Of a DNA stretch of 28,892 nucleotides, positions 1-9,219 are shown piece by piece. The notes below the pieces were generated by a model, which ran no database searches, was not told where the DNA came from, and saw nothing but the letters and a program-made list of their open reading frames with translations. Location of the stretch: contig DPRZ01000252.1 of the NCBI GenBank assembly GCA_003538525.1, positions 1 to 28,892 of the forward strand. Direction: 5' to 3'. The translations under genes were made by a program, and so were the position numbers. This stretch comes from Neisseriales bacterium. GTDB lineage: Bacteria > Pseudomonadota > Gammaproteobacteria > Burkholderiales > UBA11063. Numbering within the stretch: position 1 is the stretch's first letter; each line of letters begins with the position of its first letter.

Positions 1-186
1 GCATATTTGCATCATCTGTTTAAAATTGGTGAAATTTTAGGCTCACATTTAAATACGGTGCATAATATTCATTATTATTTAGAGTTAATGCAAGAAATTC
101 GCCAAGCCATTGCCGAGGGTAAATTCAGCGAATTTCAAATTCAATTTGCCGAAAATCGTCAGCGGTTGAAAAATGAATTAGTCTAA
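1..186 (+). CDS. tgt: Queuine tRNA-guanine transglycosylase, C-terminal end (partial)
   Basis: The first 61 codons of the window are the end of an open frame that enters from the left and stops with TAA at 184-186. The peptide begins [14 protein letters not shown] and continues [14 protein letters not shown], which matches the very conserved C-terminus of bacterial Tgt (AYLHHL...E.LG..LNT.HN..YY..LM). Tgt exchanges guanine-34 of tRNAs with GUN anticodons for the queuosine precursor preQ1. The zinc-binding and catalytic parts lie outside the window, so only identity by C-terminal signature can be claimed. A terminator-like hairpin follows. Confidence 0.85.
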   Translation, partial: AYLHHLFKIGEILGSHLNTVHNIHYYLELMQEIRQAIAEGKFSEFQIQFAENRQRLKNELV

Positions 187-266
187 TCTAATTAGTGCTG
201 GGTGCTGGTCAAAGATATAAATAAATTACTTGGCTAAATCAAAGTTTAGAGTTATGTGCTTTTAGT

Positions 267-298
267 GCGGGTGTAGTTTAAATGACATCCGCTTTTTA
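267..298 (+). terminator. Rho-independent terminator after tgt
   Basis: Arms GCGGGTGT (267-274) and ACATCCGC (285-292) pair over 8 bp with one G-U. The loop is 10 nt, and TTTTTATA follows directly. It separates tgt from proS. Confidence 0.75.
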
Positions 299-367
299 TA
301 TTGGCAAGCTGTGGATTAAATAAAATTCAGTTTGTTTAAAATTTAGAATGGTTAAGCTAAATATAGT

Positions 368-373
368 TATAAT
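368..373 (+). promoter_or_regulatory. Possible -10 element for proS
   Basis: A perfect TATAAT hexamer lies 37 bases upstream of the chosen proS start. No convincing -35 is visible at 16-18 bp, so this is weak. If real, transcription would begin near 380, downstream of the alternative ATG at 348, which favours the start at 411. Confidence 0.3.
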
Positions 374-410
374 TATGCTATTGTGGCTAATTTTATCAAA
401 AGGAATAGGA

Positions 411-2129
411 ATGCGCGCATCAAAATATTACATTGTAACGACTAAAGAAGCTCCAAGTGAAGCTGAATTAATTAGTCATAAATTAATGCTTCGGGCTGGA
501 ATGATTAAACGTTTATCGAGTGGGATTTACACTTGGATGCCTCTTGGATTAAAAATAGTTCGTAAAGTTGAACGTATTGTGCGTGAAGAAATGAATGCCA
601 TTGGAGCCTTGGAAATCTTGATGCCAGCGGTGCAACCAGCTGAAATTTGGCAAGAATCTGGACGTTGGGAATTTTATGGTAAAGAGTTGTTACGGATGAA
701 AGATCGCCATGAGCGGGAATTCTGTTTAGGCCCAACCCATGAGGAAGTAGTTGCCGATACCATTCGTAAAGACATTAAAAGCTATAAGCAATTACCATTA
801 TCAGTTTATCAAATTCAAACTAAATTTCGCGATGAAGTGCGTCCGCGCTTTGGGGTAATGCGTTCGCGTGAATTTGTGATGAAAGATGCTTATTCTTTCC
901 ATACCGATTTTGATTCTCTTTTAACGACTTATAATGACATGTACCAGGCTTATTGTAATATTTTTAATCGCTTAGGGCTTAAATTTCGCCCAGTTGCTGC
1001 AGATACTGGTTCAATTGGTGGGACTGGCTCGCATGAATTTCAAGTATTAGCCGATTGCGGTGAAGATGTTGTGGTCTATAGCGATGAATCAGATTATGCG
1101 GCAAATTTGGAATTAGCTGAATGTTTGCCATCGCGCTCAGCTCGTCCGCAGGCTCAGTCATCATTAACGAAAATTGCTACGCCAACGCAAAAAACCTGTG
1201 AAGAAGTTACGGAGATGTTAGGTGTTGCATTGTCAAGTTCGGTTAAATCATTAGTTTTTGAAGGTGTTGATGATCAACCAGTGTTGTTATTAATTCGTGG
1301 TAACGATAGCTTGAACGAAGTTAAAGCTGGTAAATTAGCGCAACTAAAACAGCCTTTGACTTTTGCTAGCCATGCAGCCATTAGTGATGCGTTTAATTGT
1401 CAACCTGGATTTATTGGTCCAGTGGGTTTTAATGGCGCGGTAATTGTGGATAAAGAAGTTGCATTGTTAGCTGATTTTATTTGTGGTGCTAATCAAGATG
1501 GTTATCATTTAACTGGGGTAAATTTTGGTGTCGATTGTGCGGAACCATTGGTTGCAGATTTACGTAATGTTCAAGATGGTGACCTAACTCCAGATGGCAA
1601 AGGTACTATTAAGCTTTGCCGTGGTATTGAAGTTGGACATGTATTCCAATTACGCACTAAATATTCTGAGGCAATGAACGTAAGTTATTTAGATCAAAAT
1701 GGTAAATCTCAATTAATGGAAATGGGTTGCTATGGAATTGGTGTTACGCGTATCCTTGGTGCGTGCATTGAGCAAAATTATGATGAGCGTGGAATCGTTT
1801 TTCCGTTAAATATGGCTCCTTTCGAAGTGGTGATTACGCCTGCCAATTATGCTAAAAGTGAGATTGTTCGGCTTGAGGTAGATAGTTTATATACTCATTT
1901 ACGTGCAGCAGGGATTGATGTTTTACTTGATGATCGCAATGAGCGTATTGGTTCATTGTTAGCCGATAGTGAATTATTGGGAATTCCACATCGTGTTGTC
2001 GTTGGTGAGAAAACTTTAGCCGAGGGTAAAGTTGAAGTCTATAATCGTAAAACTCGTGAAACTCAATTAGTGGAGTTAGATTTAGTTGTGGCTAAATTGA
2101 AGACTTTAGTTGAGCATGAACGTAACTAA
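411..2129 (+). CDS. proS: Prolyl-tRNA synthetase (bacterial type, with editing insertion)
   Basis: A cytoplasmic class II aminoacyl-tRNA synthetase that charges tRNA-Pro. From the ATG at 411 it is 572 aa, the same length as E. coli ProS, and AGGAATAGGA abuts this ATG as a ribosome binding site. The same frame opens at ATG 348, but that adds 21 hydrophobic residues absent from the family and has no binding site. The class II core shows the TxE motif in GPTHEE (about 108-112), motif 2 RDEVRPRFGVMRSREF (about 140-155), TGSHEF (about 205-210) and motif 3 GCYGIGVTR (about 437-445). An insertion of about 180 residues between motifs 2 and 3 is the YbaK-like editing domain that clears Ala-tRNA-Pro. 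The C-terminus is the anticodon-binding domain. It overlaps the next gene by 14 bases. Confidence 0.97.
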   Translation: MRASKYYIVTTKEAPSEAELISHKLMLRAGMIKRLSSGIYTWMPLGLKIVRKVERIVREEMNAIGALEILMPAVQPAEIWQESGRWEFYGKELLRMKDRHEREFCLGPTHEEVVADTIRKDIKSYKQLPLSVYQIQTKFRDEVRPRFGVMRSREFVMKDAYSFHTDFDSLLTTYNDMYQAYCNIFNRLGLKFRPVAADTGSIGGTGSHEFQVLADCGEDVVVYSDESDYAANLELAECLPSRSARPQAQSSLTKIATPTQKTCEEVTEMLGVALSSSVKSLVFEGVDDQPVLLLIRGNDSLNEVKAGKLAQLKQPLTFASHAAISDAFNCQPGFIGPVGFNGAVIVDKEVALLADFICGANQDGYHLTGVNFGVDCAEPLVADLRNVQDGDLTPDGKGTIKLCRGIEVGHVFQLRTKYSEAMNVSYLDQNGKSQLMEMGCYGIGVTRILGACIEQNYDERGIVFPLNMAPFEVVITPANYAKSEIVRLEVDSLYTHLRAAGIDVLLDDRNERIGSLLADSELLGIPHRVVVGEKTLAEGKVEVYNRKTRETQLVELDLVVAKLKTLVEHERN

Positions 2130-2790
2130 GTTTAATTTTACGCTGTTAGTGGCATTAGCTGGATTATTGATTAATTCAGCCTATGCCGGTAATCAGCAAG
2201 AAGAAAAACTCTCCGCCGATGTGCAAACGTCTTTACATTCGGCGATTATTAATCCAATTCAGCCGCATTTAGTTTTTTCTGATAAAGAAAAAGCTGCTGC
2301 ATGGTTGTCGGATATGTCAAATCGCTTGAAAAGCGTTGCGCCTAAAGACCCTTTGGTGCAAGATGAGTTTATGCGTAAGCGACTCCTGACGACCATCCAG
2401 TATGAATCCATACGCGCGGGGTTAGATCCACAGTTGGTTTTGAGTTTAATTACCGTTGAGAGCCGTTTTAATAAATATGCTATTTCAAGTGCGGGTGCGC
2501 GTGGAATTATGCAAGTTATGCCGTTTTGGCAGCGGCAAATTGGCGCGCGTGATCAAGATTTGTTGAATGTCCAAACCAATATTCGCTTTGGCTGTACGAT
2601 CTTACGTCATTATTTACAATTGGAACATGGTGATATGTTTATGGCGCTAGGGCGCTATAATGGTAGTCGTGGACAAGCGACGTATCCTAATTTAGTTTTT
2701 GGTGCCTTGAATCGTTATTGGCAACCCGCAACAGTAATGATGATGGCTAAAAATGGTGAGCTAAAATCGGTGAATTATGCAGTTAATTAA
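2116..2790 (+). CDS. Secreted lytic transglycosylase (SLT domain)
   Basis: A 224-aa periplasmic enzyme expected to cleave the MurNAc-GlcNAc bond of peptidoglycan, forming 1,6-anhydroMurNAc. The N-terminus is a signal peptide (about 1-24, ending SAYA). The C-terminal two thirds is a goose-lysozyme-like SLT domain: LITVESRFN carries the catalytic glutamate E115, followed by SSAGARGIMQVMP and ALGRYNGS. The ATG at 2116 lies inside the end of proS. A TTG two codons earlier (2110) is possible but less likely. Translation is probably coupled to proS, since no strong ribosome binding site is visible. A transglycosylase directly after proS is common in betaproteobacteria. The subfamily cannot be assigned from the sequence alone. 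Confidence 0.9.
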   Translation: MNVTKFNFTLLVALAGLLINSAYAGNQQEEKLSADVQTSLHSAIINPIQPHLVFSDKEKAAAWLSDMSNRLKSVAPKDPLVQDEFMRKRLLTTIQYESIRAGLDPQLVLSLITVESRFNKYAISSAGARGIMQVMPFWQRQIGARDQDLLNVQTNIRFGCTILRHYLQLEHGDMFMALGRYNGSRGQATYPNLVFGALNRYWQPATVMMMAKNGELKSVNYAVN

Positions 2791-2813
2791 ATCGGCTTTT
2801 TTAGATGGATGAA

Positions 2814-2850
2814 AATAACGGTTAGCTTTTAGCTAACCATTATTCTTTAC
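2814..2850. terminator. Bidirectional terminator between convergent genes
   Basis: GGTTAGCT (2820-2827), loop TTT, AGCTAACC (2831-2838), extended beyond one C-A mismatch by AATAA/TTATT. It sits between the ends of the transglycosylase (+) and the permease (-), with T-rich sequence on both sides. Confidence 0.75.
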
Positions 2851-2852
2851 AA

Positions 2853-4040
2853 TTAGTGAAAGGTTGGTAGGATGGATAAATCATCAAGGATTTGTGATAG
2901 GATAATCAGTGATCCCAAAATTAACATGACAATCTGCGGCGTAATGGTTAAGTTGCGCTTTTTATTGTACGCGTAAGCCGCTGCAACAGGAATTAACGCC
3001 GAGGCAATTTGAAACATATTAGATTGTTGATAAATTATCACAAAGGCTTTCGGGAATGACAATGCAATAATAACAGGGATTACAAATGAGATTAAAGTTG
3101 AAATTAGGCGTGATTTGGCGGTATCTTTCCATTTTAGAGCATCAATTACAAAGGCAACTAATGCAAAACCGATTGACAAAAATGCGGTTAACACCGTGAT
3201 TGCCGCAAAGATGCCAACTAATGTTGATATAGTAGTTGGTACACCTGGCTTAGTTAATGCATAATGCATGATATCACCAATTGTTTCTAGTTTCAAAAAT
3301 TCTTGACGTGATACCAGTGAGAAAATTAATAACATCCAACCAGCATAGGCTAGAGCTGGAATCACCATGCCTACTAAAACGGCTTTTTTAGCTCGTGCTG
3401 GATTCCAATCATTAATCTTAAGTACGAGTGGCAAGACGCAGTGCATATACCAAATGCAAAACATAGTTGAAGCGCCAGCACCGAGATATTTTACGCCTGA
3501 TGGAATGAATTCAAAAATATCTGGTTTAATTAAATTTAAGCCTAATAAAATTCCTGAAATTAAGCAAATAAATTTAACCGTAAAAATCACACCATTCATG
3601 CGGCTAATCATACCGAGTCCAACGATAAAAGCCGGCATAAAAGCCACAAAGAAAATAATCATACCGATTTGGGATGGCAGGTTAATTCCAATTAACGGGA
3701 GTACCGTTTTTACCAATAAGTCTCCACCTGCATTAACATAAGCCGCCGCGAGCGCGCCCATTGAAAGCACGTTTAAAACGGTGGTAATCCAATAACCTTT
3801 TTTTCCAAAAAAATCTACGGCTAAAGTTGCCGCATTTACATTATGATCATCATAGCGCGCATAAACATCAATGCTCATATTCGCCATCCAATAAGCCATA
3901 ATGAAAGTTAACGTAATAAAAATTAGTGTGTTAAGTAGTCCTGGTCCAGCCGCTAAAATTGGTAACGCTAACACGCCTGAGCCAATCGCAGCACCAGCCA
4001 CCATGAAAGATGAGAGGAGTAGTTTCTTGAAATTATCCAC
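2853..4040 (-). CDS. Aromatic amino-acid permease (HAAAP family, TyrP/Mtr-like)
   Basis: A 395-aa inner-membrane protein of about 11 hydrophobic segments. The N-terminus has the family signature VAGAAIGSGVLALPI in helix 1, as in the hydroxy/aromatic amino acid permeases TyrP, Mtr and TnaB (about 400-415 aa), which are proton symporters for tyrosine or tryptophan. Substrate cannot be decided from the sequence. The start is GTG at 4040-4038, chosen because AAAGG lies 9 bases upstream on the minus strand and the signature helix follows at once. A TATAAT hexamer on the minus strand (4089-4084) could be its -10, but no good -35 is visible. It is the only minus-strand gene in the first 26 kb and appears to be a single-gene unit. 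Confidence 0.88.
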   Translation of the reverse strand: MDNFKKLLLSSFMVAGAAIGSGVLALPILAAGPGLLNTLIFITLTFIMAYWMANMSIDVYARYDDHNVNAATLAVDFFGKKGYWITTVLNVLSMGALAAAYVNAGGDLLVKTVLPLIGINLPSQIGMIIFFVAFMPAFIVGLGMISRMNGVIFTVKFICLISGILLGLNLIKPDIFEFIPSGVKYLGAGASTMFCIWYMHCVLPLVLKINDWNPARAKKAVLVGMVIPALAYAGWMLLIFSLVSRQEFLKLETIGDIMHYALTKPGVPTTISTLVGIFAAITVLTAFLSIGFALVAFVIDALKWKDTAKSRLISTLISFVIPVIIALSFPKAFVIIYQQSNMFQIASALIPVAAAYAYNKKRNLTITPQIVMLILGSLIILSQILDDLSILPTFH

Positions 4041-4156
4041 AATTATTAACCTTTATAGAAGTGCAGTTATTTTACAGTTTATAATTATACGGCTTCAGTC
4101 TTTAAATTCATAGGCGCAGCGCAACATATTTATGTGGATTTAATAGGTTATGCCAT

Positions 4157-4184
4157 TTCATGAGCGGTTAATTTGTGCTATAAT
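4157..4184 (+). promoter_or_regulatory. Sigma-70-type promoter of pyrH (extended -10)
   Basis: TATAAT at 4179-4184 is preceded by TGC, forming an extended -10 (TGnTATAAT). A weak -35 TTCATG lies at 4157-4162 with a 16-bp spacer. Initiation would be near 4191, about 27 bases before the pyrH start. Confidence 0.65.
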
Positions 4185-4217
4185 CCAGCTGTTTTATATT
4201 TGTAACAAGGGAACATA

Positions 4218-4934
4218 ATGCTTAAATACCAACGTATTTTATTGAAATTATCTGGCGAGTCTTTAATGGGCGATTCAAGTGATTCGGTACATCCTGAGAC
4301 GGTTGAGTTTATTTTAAAGCAAGTCAAAGAAGTTGTTGCTCTTGGGGTTAAAGTTGGTCTTGTCATTGGTGGTGGTAATTTTTTCCGTGGTGTGGCCGGG
4401 AGTGATAAATTAGGTATTCAACGTGTGAATGCCGATACCATGGGAATGTTGGCGACAGTCATGAATGGAATTTTGTTACGTGATTCATTTAACTCGCATG
4501 GCATCAAAGCTAAAATATTTTCTGCGTTTCCAATTGGGAGCTTTATTAAAGGTTATAATCGTGATAGCATGTTGAAGAGAATTGATAATGGTGAAGTGGT
4601 GATTTTTGTTGGCGGCACTGGGAGTCCTTATTTCACTACCGATAGTGGTGCGGCGTTACGTGGACTTGAAATGAACGCTGATTTATTAATTAAAGCCACT
4701 AAAGTTGATGGAGTATATTCGGCGGATCCTAAGAAAGATCCCAATGCAGTTAAGTATGATTCATTATCCTTTAATGATGCAATTACAAATAATCTTGGCG
4801 TAATGGACATGGCTGCGTTTGCGCTTTGTCGTGAGAATAATTTGAATATTAAAGTTTGTAGTATTTTTAAAGCGGGTAGCTTAAAGCGGATTGTTTTAGG
4901 CGAGGATGAGGGAACTTTAGTTTATTGTAGCTAA
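4218..4934 (+). CDS. pyrH: UMP kinase
   Basis: A cytoplasmic hexameric kinase of the amino-acid-kinase fold that phosphorylates UMP to UDP, the committed step to UTP and CTP. The 238-aa length is standard. Recognisable motifs are RILLKLSGESL at the N-terminus, the nucleotide/phosphate loop VIGGGNFFRG, NADTMGMLATVMNG, FVGGTGSPYFTTDSGAALR and the uridine/ATP region KATKVDGVYSADP. The ATG is preceded by AAGGGA at good spacing. In most bacteria pyrH lies between tsf and frr in the rpsB-tsf-pyrH-frr cluster. Here its neighbours are a permease and guaA, so it has been separated from the translation genes. Confidence 0.97.
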   Translation: MLKYQRILLKLSGESLMGDSSDSVHPETVEFILKQVKEVVALGVKVGLVIGGGNFFRGVAGSDKLGIQRVNADTMGMLATVMNGILLRDSFNSHGIKAKIFSAFPIGSFIKGYNRDSMLKRIDNGEVVIFVGGTGSPYFTTDSGAALRGLEMNADLLIKATKVDGVYSADPKKDPNAVKYDSLSFNDAITNNLGVMDMAAFALCRENNLNIKVCSIFKAGSLKRIVLGEDEGTLVYCS

Positions 4935-5048
4935 ATCGGTTGCATGAAGAATGAACTAAAGGTTGTTAGTGATTTTTATAAATTTTGCTGACAGTCAAGA
5001 AGAAAATATTGTTAAATTAAAATCAATACTAAATCAGGAAATACTACA

Positions 5049-6614
5049 ATGAATATTCATAACGATAAAATCTTAATTTTAGATTTTGGTTCACAGGTAA
5101 CACAACTAATTGCACGTCGTGTGCGCGAATTTAATGTTTATTGTGAAATTCATTCTTATGATGTGAGTGATGAATTTATCCGTGAATTTGCCCCTAAAGG
5201 AATTATTCTCTCAGGTGGTCCCAATTCTGTTTATGAACAAGATACTCCAAGTGTTTCGCCAATGATTTTTGAACTAAATGTGCCGATTTTTGGAATTTGT
5301 TATGGTATGCAAACGATTGCAAAACAATTGGGTGGTGAAGTTGCTAGCTCAGGCAAACGTGAATTTGGCTATGCTGAAATCCATGGTTTAGAAAGTCCTT
5401 TATTTGCTGGGCTAAGTGATGGTATTGGCGATAATGGTAATTTTCTGCAAGTTTGGATGAGCCATGGCGATAAAGTGGTGCGTTTGCCTGCTGGGTTTGA
5501 AGTTATTGCTCAAACTGAGAGTTGTCCAATTGCGGCGATGTATCATCCACAACGCAATATTTATGCGGTACAATTTCATCCAGAAGTGACGCATACGAAG
5601 CAAGGTACGCGGATGTTGGAACATTTTGTACGCAATGTCTGTCATTGTGCGCCAACGTGGACTATGCCTAGTTATGCCGATGAAGCAATTGCCAATATTC
5701 GTCAAAAAGTTGGCAGCGATCAAGTTATTTTGGCTTTGTCTGGTGGTGTTGATAGTAGTGTTGCTGGGGTTTTAATTCATAAGGCGATTGGTGAGCAACT
5801 AATTTGTATTTTTGTTGATACAGGTTTACTGCGTTTAAATGAAGCCGACCAAGTTATGCAAAATTATGCGGAAAATCTAGATCTAAACATCATTAAAGTT
5901 GATGCGAAAGATGAATTTTATTTAGCCCTGGCTGGAGTTAGTGAGCCCGAGCAAAAACGCAAAATTATTGGTAAATTATTTGTGGATATTTTTCAACGTG
6001 AAGCCGCAAAATTAAGCAATGCTAAATGGTTGGCACAAGGTACGATTTATCCTGATGTGATTGAATCTGCTGGAAGTAAAACTAATAAAGCGCATAATAT
6101 TAAATCACATCATAATGTTGGTGGTTTACCTGAATCGTTAAATTTACAATTGCTTGAACCATTACGTGAATTATTTAAAGACGAAGTCCGTAGCTTAGGA
6201 GTGTCATTAGGGATTGCACCGAAGTTAATTTATCGCCATCCATTTCCTGGACCTGGTTTGGGCGTGCGGATTTTGGGCGAAATAAAGCCTGAATACGTTA
6301 CATTGCTTCAACACGCGGATAATATCTTCATTGAAGAACTCTATGCAAATGATTTATACCATAAAGTGGCTCAGGCTTTTGTGGTCTTTTTGCCAGTAAA
6401 AACTGTTGGGGTTATGGGCGATGGGCGAACTTATGATTATGCAGTATCCTTACGCGCGGTTGAAACTAGCGATTTTATGACTGCAAATGTTGCAAATCTG
6501 CCTTTTGAGTTTATTACGAAGGTTGCTAACCGAATTATCAACGAGGTTAAGGGGGTTAACCGAGTGGTTTATGATATTTCAGGCAAACCGCCTGCGACCA
6601 TTGAATGGGAATAA
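5049..6614 (+). CDS. guaA: GMP synthase (glutamine-hydrolysing)
   Basis: Converts XMP, glutamine and ATP to GMP in purine synthesis. The 521-aa protein has the usual two enzymes in one chain. The N-terminal class I glutamine amidotransferase has nucleophile C84 in GICYGMQ and H177/E179 in QFHPEVTH. It is followed by the ATP-pyrophosphatase domain with P-loop LSGGVDSSV (about 230-238), then the dimerisation domain ending in KPPATIEWE, the typical GuaA terminus. The ATG is preceded by CAGGAAA. guaB is not adjacent, and the gene seems to stand alone between pyrH and PBP1A with a strong hairpin at its end. The sequence, including REFGYAEI and [10 protein letters not shown], reads closest to Neisseriales/betaproteobacterial GuaA, from memory rather than from a search. 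Confidence 0.98.
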   Translation: MNIHNDKILILDFGSQVTQLIARRVREFNVYCEIHSYDVSDEFIREFAPKGIILSGGPNSVYEQDTPSVSPMIFELNVPIFGICYGMQTIAKQLGGEVASSGKREFGYAEIHGLESPLFAGLSDGIGDNGNFLQVWMSHGDKVVRLPAGFEVIAQTESCPIAAMYHPQRNIYAVQFHPEVTHTKQGTRMLEHFVRNVCHCAPTWTMPSYADEAIANIRQKVGSDQVILALSGGVDSSVAGVLIHKAIGEQLICIFVDTGLLRLNEADQVMQNYAENLDLNIIKVDAKDEFYLALAGVSEPEQKRKIIGKLFVDIFQREAAKLSNAKWLAQGTIYPDVIESAGSKTNKAHNIKSHHNVGGLPESLNLQLLEPLRELFKDEVRSLGVSLGIAPKLIYRHPFPGPGLGVRILGEIKPEYVTLLQHADNIFIEELYANDLYHKVAQAFVVFLPVKTVGVMGDGRTYDYAVSLRAVETSDFMTANVANLPFEFITKVANRIINEVKGVNRVVYDISGKPPATIEWE

Positions 6615-6626
6615 TTAGCTTAATTT

Positions 6627-6687
6627 AAGCATCGCGATTAACTTATAGTATAATTAACGACCTAAGTTAATCTTGGTGCTTTTTATT
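6627..6687 (+). terminator. Long hairpin terminator after guaA
   Basis: The two arms, 6627-6645 and 6663-6681, pair over about 19 positions. The inner 10 bp (GATTAACTTA with TAAGTTAATC) are perfect. The outer part (AAGCATC with GGTGCTT) has a G-U and a small interruption. The 17-nt loop contains TATAAT, and T-rich sequence follows to 6687. It is longer than a typical terminator. Confidence 0.75.
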
Positions 6688-6750
6688 TCTGACCTGCTTA
6701 AAAAATCGCATAATTAAGAATTATAAAATTAGTGCAAAAATAAGCAATTT

Positions 6751-9198
6751 TTGAATGATTATACTTCTATGGAACCACAAAAAAAAACTGGACGAATTTG
6801 GCTTAAAGTAATTTGGCTTATTTTGGGCTTAGCTCTGGCTGGGGCGGCAATCTTAGCTATGATGATTGTTGTAACCGTGCCAAAACTTCCGAGCATGGAT
6901 GAGTTGCGTAATTATCAGCCAAAATTACCATTACAAGTTTACTCTTCAGATGGTGTTTTACTTGGTCAATTTGGACAAGAGCATCGGATTTATTTGGATA
7001 TTCCCAATACGCCTAAACTTCTCATTGACGCGGTATTATCAGCCGAGGACGAGCGTTTTTATGAGCATGGCGGAATTGATGTTTTGGGCATATTCCGTGC
7101 GGCAATTGGAAATCTTAGTTCTGGTCGCCTCCAATCTGGAGCTAGTACAATTACGATGCAGGTTGCGCGTAATTTTTTTCTCACTACGCAAAAAACCTTT
7201 ACACGTAAATTTAATGAAATTTTGTTATCCTATAAAATTGAACATTCATTAAGTAAAGATCAAATTCTATCACTCTACCTAAATCAAATTTACCTAGGAC
7301 AACGCGCATATGGTTTTGCCGAGGCTGCACAAACTTATTTTGGGCGTCCAATTGATCAGTTAACTATTGCTGAGTATGCTGTTTTGGCAGGATTACCTAA
7401 AGCTCCATCGGCGTATAATCCTGTGGTTAATCCAAAACGTTCAGCAGAGCGCGAAGCGTATGTTCTAGGGCGAATGTTAAAACACGGTTATATTAATCAA
7501 GAACAGTATGATCAAGCTATCGCGCAAAAAATTGTGGTGATAAAAGGCTCAGTTAAAGATGCGACTGATTCTGGCAGCTATATTGCTGAAATGGCGCGCC
7601 AGTATCTTTATCCGACGTACGGCGATGCTATTTATACGCAGGGTTTTAAAGTTTATACCACCATTGATAGTAAATTACAACAAGCCGCGTATATGGCATT
7701 ACGCAAAGGTTTATTAAATTATGATGCTTCAAATGGTTATCAAGGGGCTGAACCACGGGTTGATTTAGCCGCTAGTTCTGCTGATGCTACGTTAGATCAA
7801 ACTGCGATGGGGCAATTTGATGGGATTACCGATTATGGTGATTTATTAGCCGCGATTGTATTGACGGTAAATAACGATGCGATTGATGCGATTTTGCGCA
7901 ATGGTCAGCATGTTCAATTTAGTGGAAAACAACTGGATTGGGTGCGCAAATATCTTAATGCTGGCGGTGATAAAAAGATTTTACCTGGCTCGGTAATTCG
8001 AGTTTATCAAAATAATAACCAGTGGCAAATTTCGCAAATACCTCAGGTTCAAGGTGCATTAGTTTCAATTAATCCCACCAATGGTTCAATTCAAGCCTTA
8101 ATGGGAGGATTTGATTACACCAATAATAATTTTAATCATGTTATGCAAGCAAGTCGCCAACCAGGCTCTAGTTTTAAACCATTTATTTATTCTTCGGCAT
8201 TAGACAAAGGTTATACGACTGAAACTGTAATTGATGACAGTCCTGCTTGCTATTCTGGTGGTAATGATGGTGGTCAATGGTGTCCTAGAAATGATGATGG
8301 TAAATTTCTTGGACCAATTTCATTGCGTCAAGGGTTAACTTTATCACGAAATATGATAACAGTTAAGATATTGAATGATATCACACCACAATATGCGATT
8401 AACTATGTTAGTAAGTTTGGCTTTTCTGAGTCTCAATTTCAGCCATATTTAACCATGGCCTTAGGTGCAAATGAAGTTACCCCCATGCAGATGGCACAGG
8501 CGTATGCAGTGTTTGCCAATGGTGGGTATTTAGTTCAACCCTACTTTATCGAAAAAATTACCGATGCGAATGGTCGGATATTAGCGCAAACTGCGCCAAG
8601 TAATATTACGCAACAACAACCTGTGATTGATCCAAAAAATGCGTTCATCATGAATAGTATTTTAAAAGATGTGGCTAAATATGGAACAGGGGCGCGTGCT
8701 TGGCGTGATCTGCATCGGAGTGATGTTGCAGGTAAAACTGGAACTACCAATGATGCAAAAGATGTGTGGTTTGATGGTTATACGCCTGATTTAGTTACGG
8801 TTGCATGGGTTGGCTATGATAAGCCAAAAAGTTTGGGTCGTCAATATGGTGCAACGTTAGCTTTGCCAATTTGGCTAGACTTTATGCGCGTGGCGCTGGC
8901 TAAGTACCCTGAACGTCAACTGCCGATGCCAACTGGAATTGTTAGTGAAGCTGGTGGAACGTGGAAAGGTGATACAGAATATTACTATCAAGGCAGTATT
9001 ATTGGACGTCATGATGCCTCAGGTACACTGGATGCTGACAATCCAGAAGTCGTCAATGCAAGTGAGCCAGTTGCGATTCCTGTTGGTGCTTCCGAGGCAA
9101 GTGCTCCAGTTACTGCCGCAGCAGCACCAGCCGCCGCGGTGGATAATTCCAGCAAAGTAAGCGATATTAATGATATAATAAAAAATATTCAAGATTAA
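6751..9198 (+). CDS. mrcA: Penicillin-binding protein 1A (bifunctional transglycosylase/transpeptidase)
   Basis: A class A PBP that polymerises lipid II into glycan strands and cross-links the stems in the periplasm. One N-terminal membrane helix (about 19-45) is followed by the GT51 domain, with catalytic E99 in SAEDERFYEHGG and then GASTITMQVARNFFL and LYLNQIYLGQRAYG. An OB-like inserted domain precedes the transpeptidase domain, which has nucleophile S473 in SSFK (473-476), SRN (532-534) and KTGT (662-665). The tail after about 770 is alanine-rich and low-complexity. The start is uncertain: TTG at 6751 gives 815 aa and ATG at 6769 gives 809 aa; neither has a clear ribosome binding site. 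It heads a run of closely spaced envelope genes (21 bases to psd). Confidence 0.95.
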   Translation: MNDYTSMEPQKKTGRIWLKVIWLILGLALAGAAILAMMIVVTVPKLPSMDELRNYQPKLPLQVYSSDGVLLGQFGQEHRIYLDIPNTPKLLIDAVLSAEDERFYEHGGIDVLGIFRAAIGNLSSGRLQSGASTITMQVARNFFLTTQKTFTRKFNEILLSYKIEHSLSKDQILSLYLNQIYLGQRAYGFAEAAQTYFGRPIDQLTIAEYAVLAGLPKAPSAYNPVVNPKRSAEREAYVLGRMLKHGYINQEQYDQAIAQKIVVIKGSVKDATDSGSYIAEMARQYLYPTYGDAIYTQGFKVYTTIDSKLQQAAYMALRKGLLNYDASNGYQGAEPRVDLAASSADATLDQTAMGQFDGITDYGDLLAAIVLTVNNDAIDAILRNGQHVQFSGKQLDWVRKYLNAGGDKKILPGSVIRVYQNNNQWQISQIPQVQGALVSINPTNGSIQALMGGFDYTNNNFNHVMQASRQPGSSFKPFIYSSALDKGYTTETVIDDSPACYSGGNDGGQWCPRNDDGKFLGPISLRQGLTLSRNMITVKILNDITPQYAINYVSKFGFSESQFQPYLTMALGANEVTPMQMAQAYAVFANGGYLVQPYFIEKITDANGRILAQTAPSNITQQQPVIDPKNAFIMNSILKDVAKYGTGARAWRDLHRSDVAGKTGTTNDAKDVWFDGYTPDLVTVAWVGYDKPKSLGRQYGATLALPIWLDFMRVALAKYPERQLPMPTGIVSEAGGTWKGDTEYYYQGSIIGRHDASGTLDADNPEVVNASEPVAIPVGASEASAPVTAAAAPAAAVDNSSKVSDINDIIKNIQD

Positions 9199-9219
9199 TT
9201 TTTATTTAGGGAGTTTAGA

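Noticed and set aside
348..410. In-frame N-terminal extension of proS from ATG 348
   Set aside because: It adds 21 hydrophobic residues not found in ProS, has no ribosome binding site and covers a possible -10. The ATG at 411 has AGGAATAGGA directly upstream and gives exactly the family length.
3367..3741. Open frame of 124 codons on the + strand opposite the permease
   Set aside because: It lies wholly antisense to a well-conserved membrane protein, has no recognisable motif and no ribosome binding site; a shadow frame.
4955..4978. Possible terminator after pyrH (ACTAA/TTAGT followed by Ts)
   Set aside because: Only five A/T-rich pairs with a 6-nt loop, easily expected by chance in this AT-rich DNA.
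4988..5018. Possible guaA promoter (CTGACA with TTAAAT or TGTTAAATT)
   Set aside because: The -10 matches at most four of six positions and spacing is ambiguous, so it was not listed as a feature.
5412..5723. Open frame of 103 codons on the - strand within guaA
   Set aside because: It is antisense to a highly conserved enzyme and its composition is that of a shadow frame.
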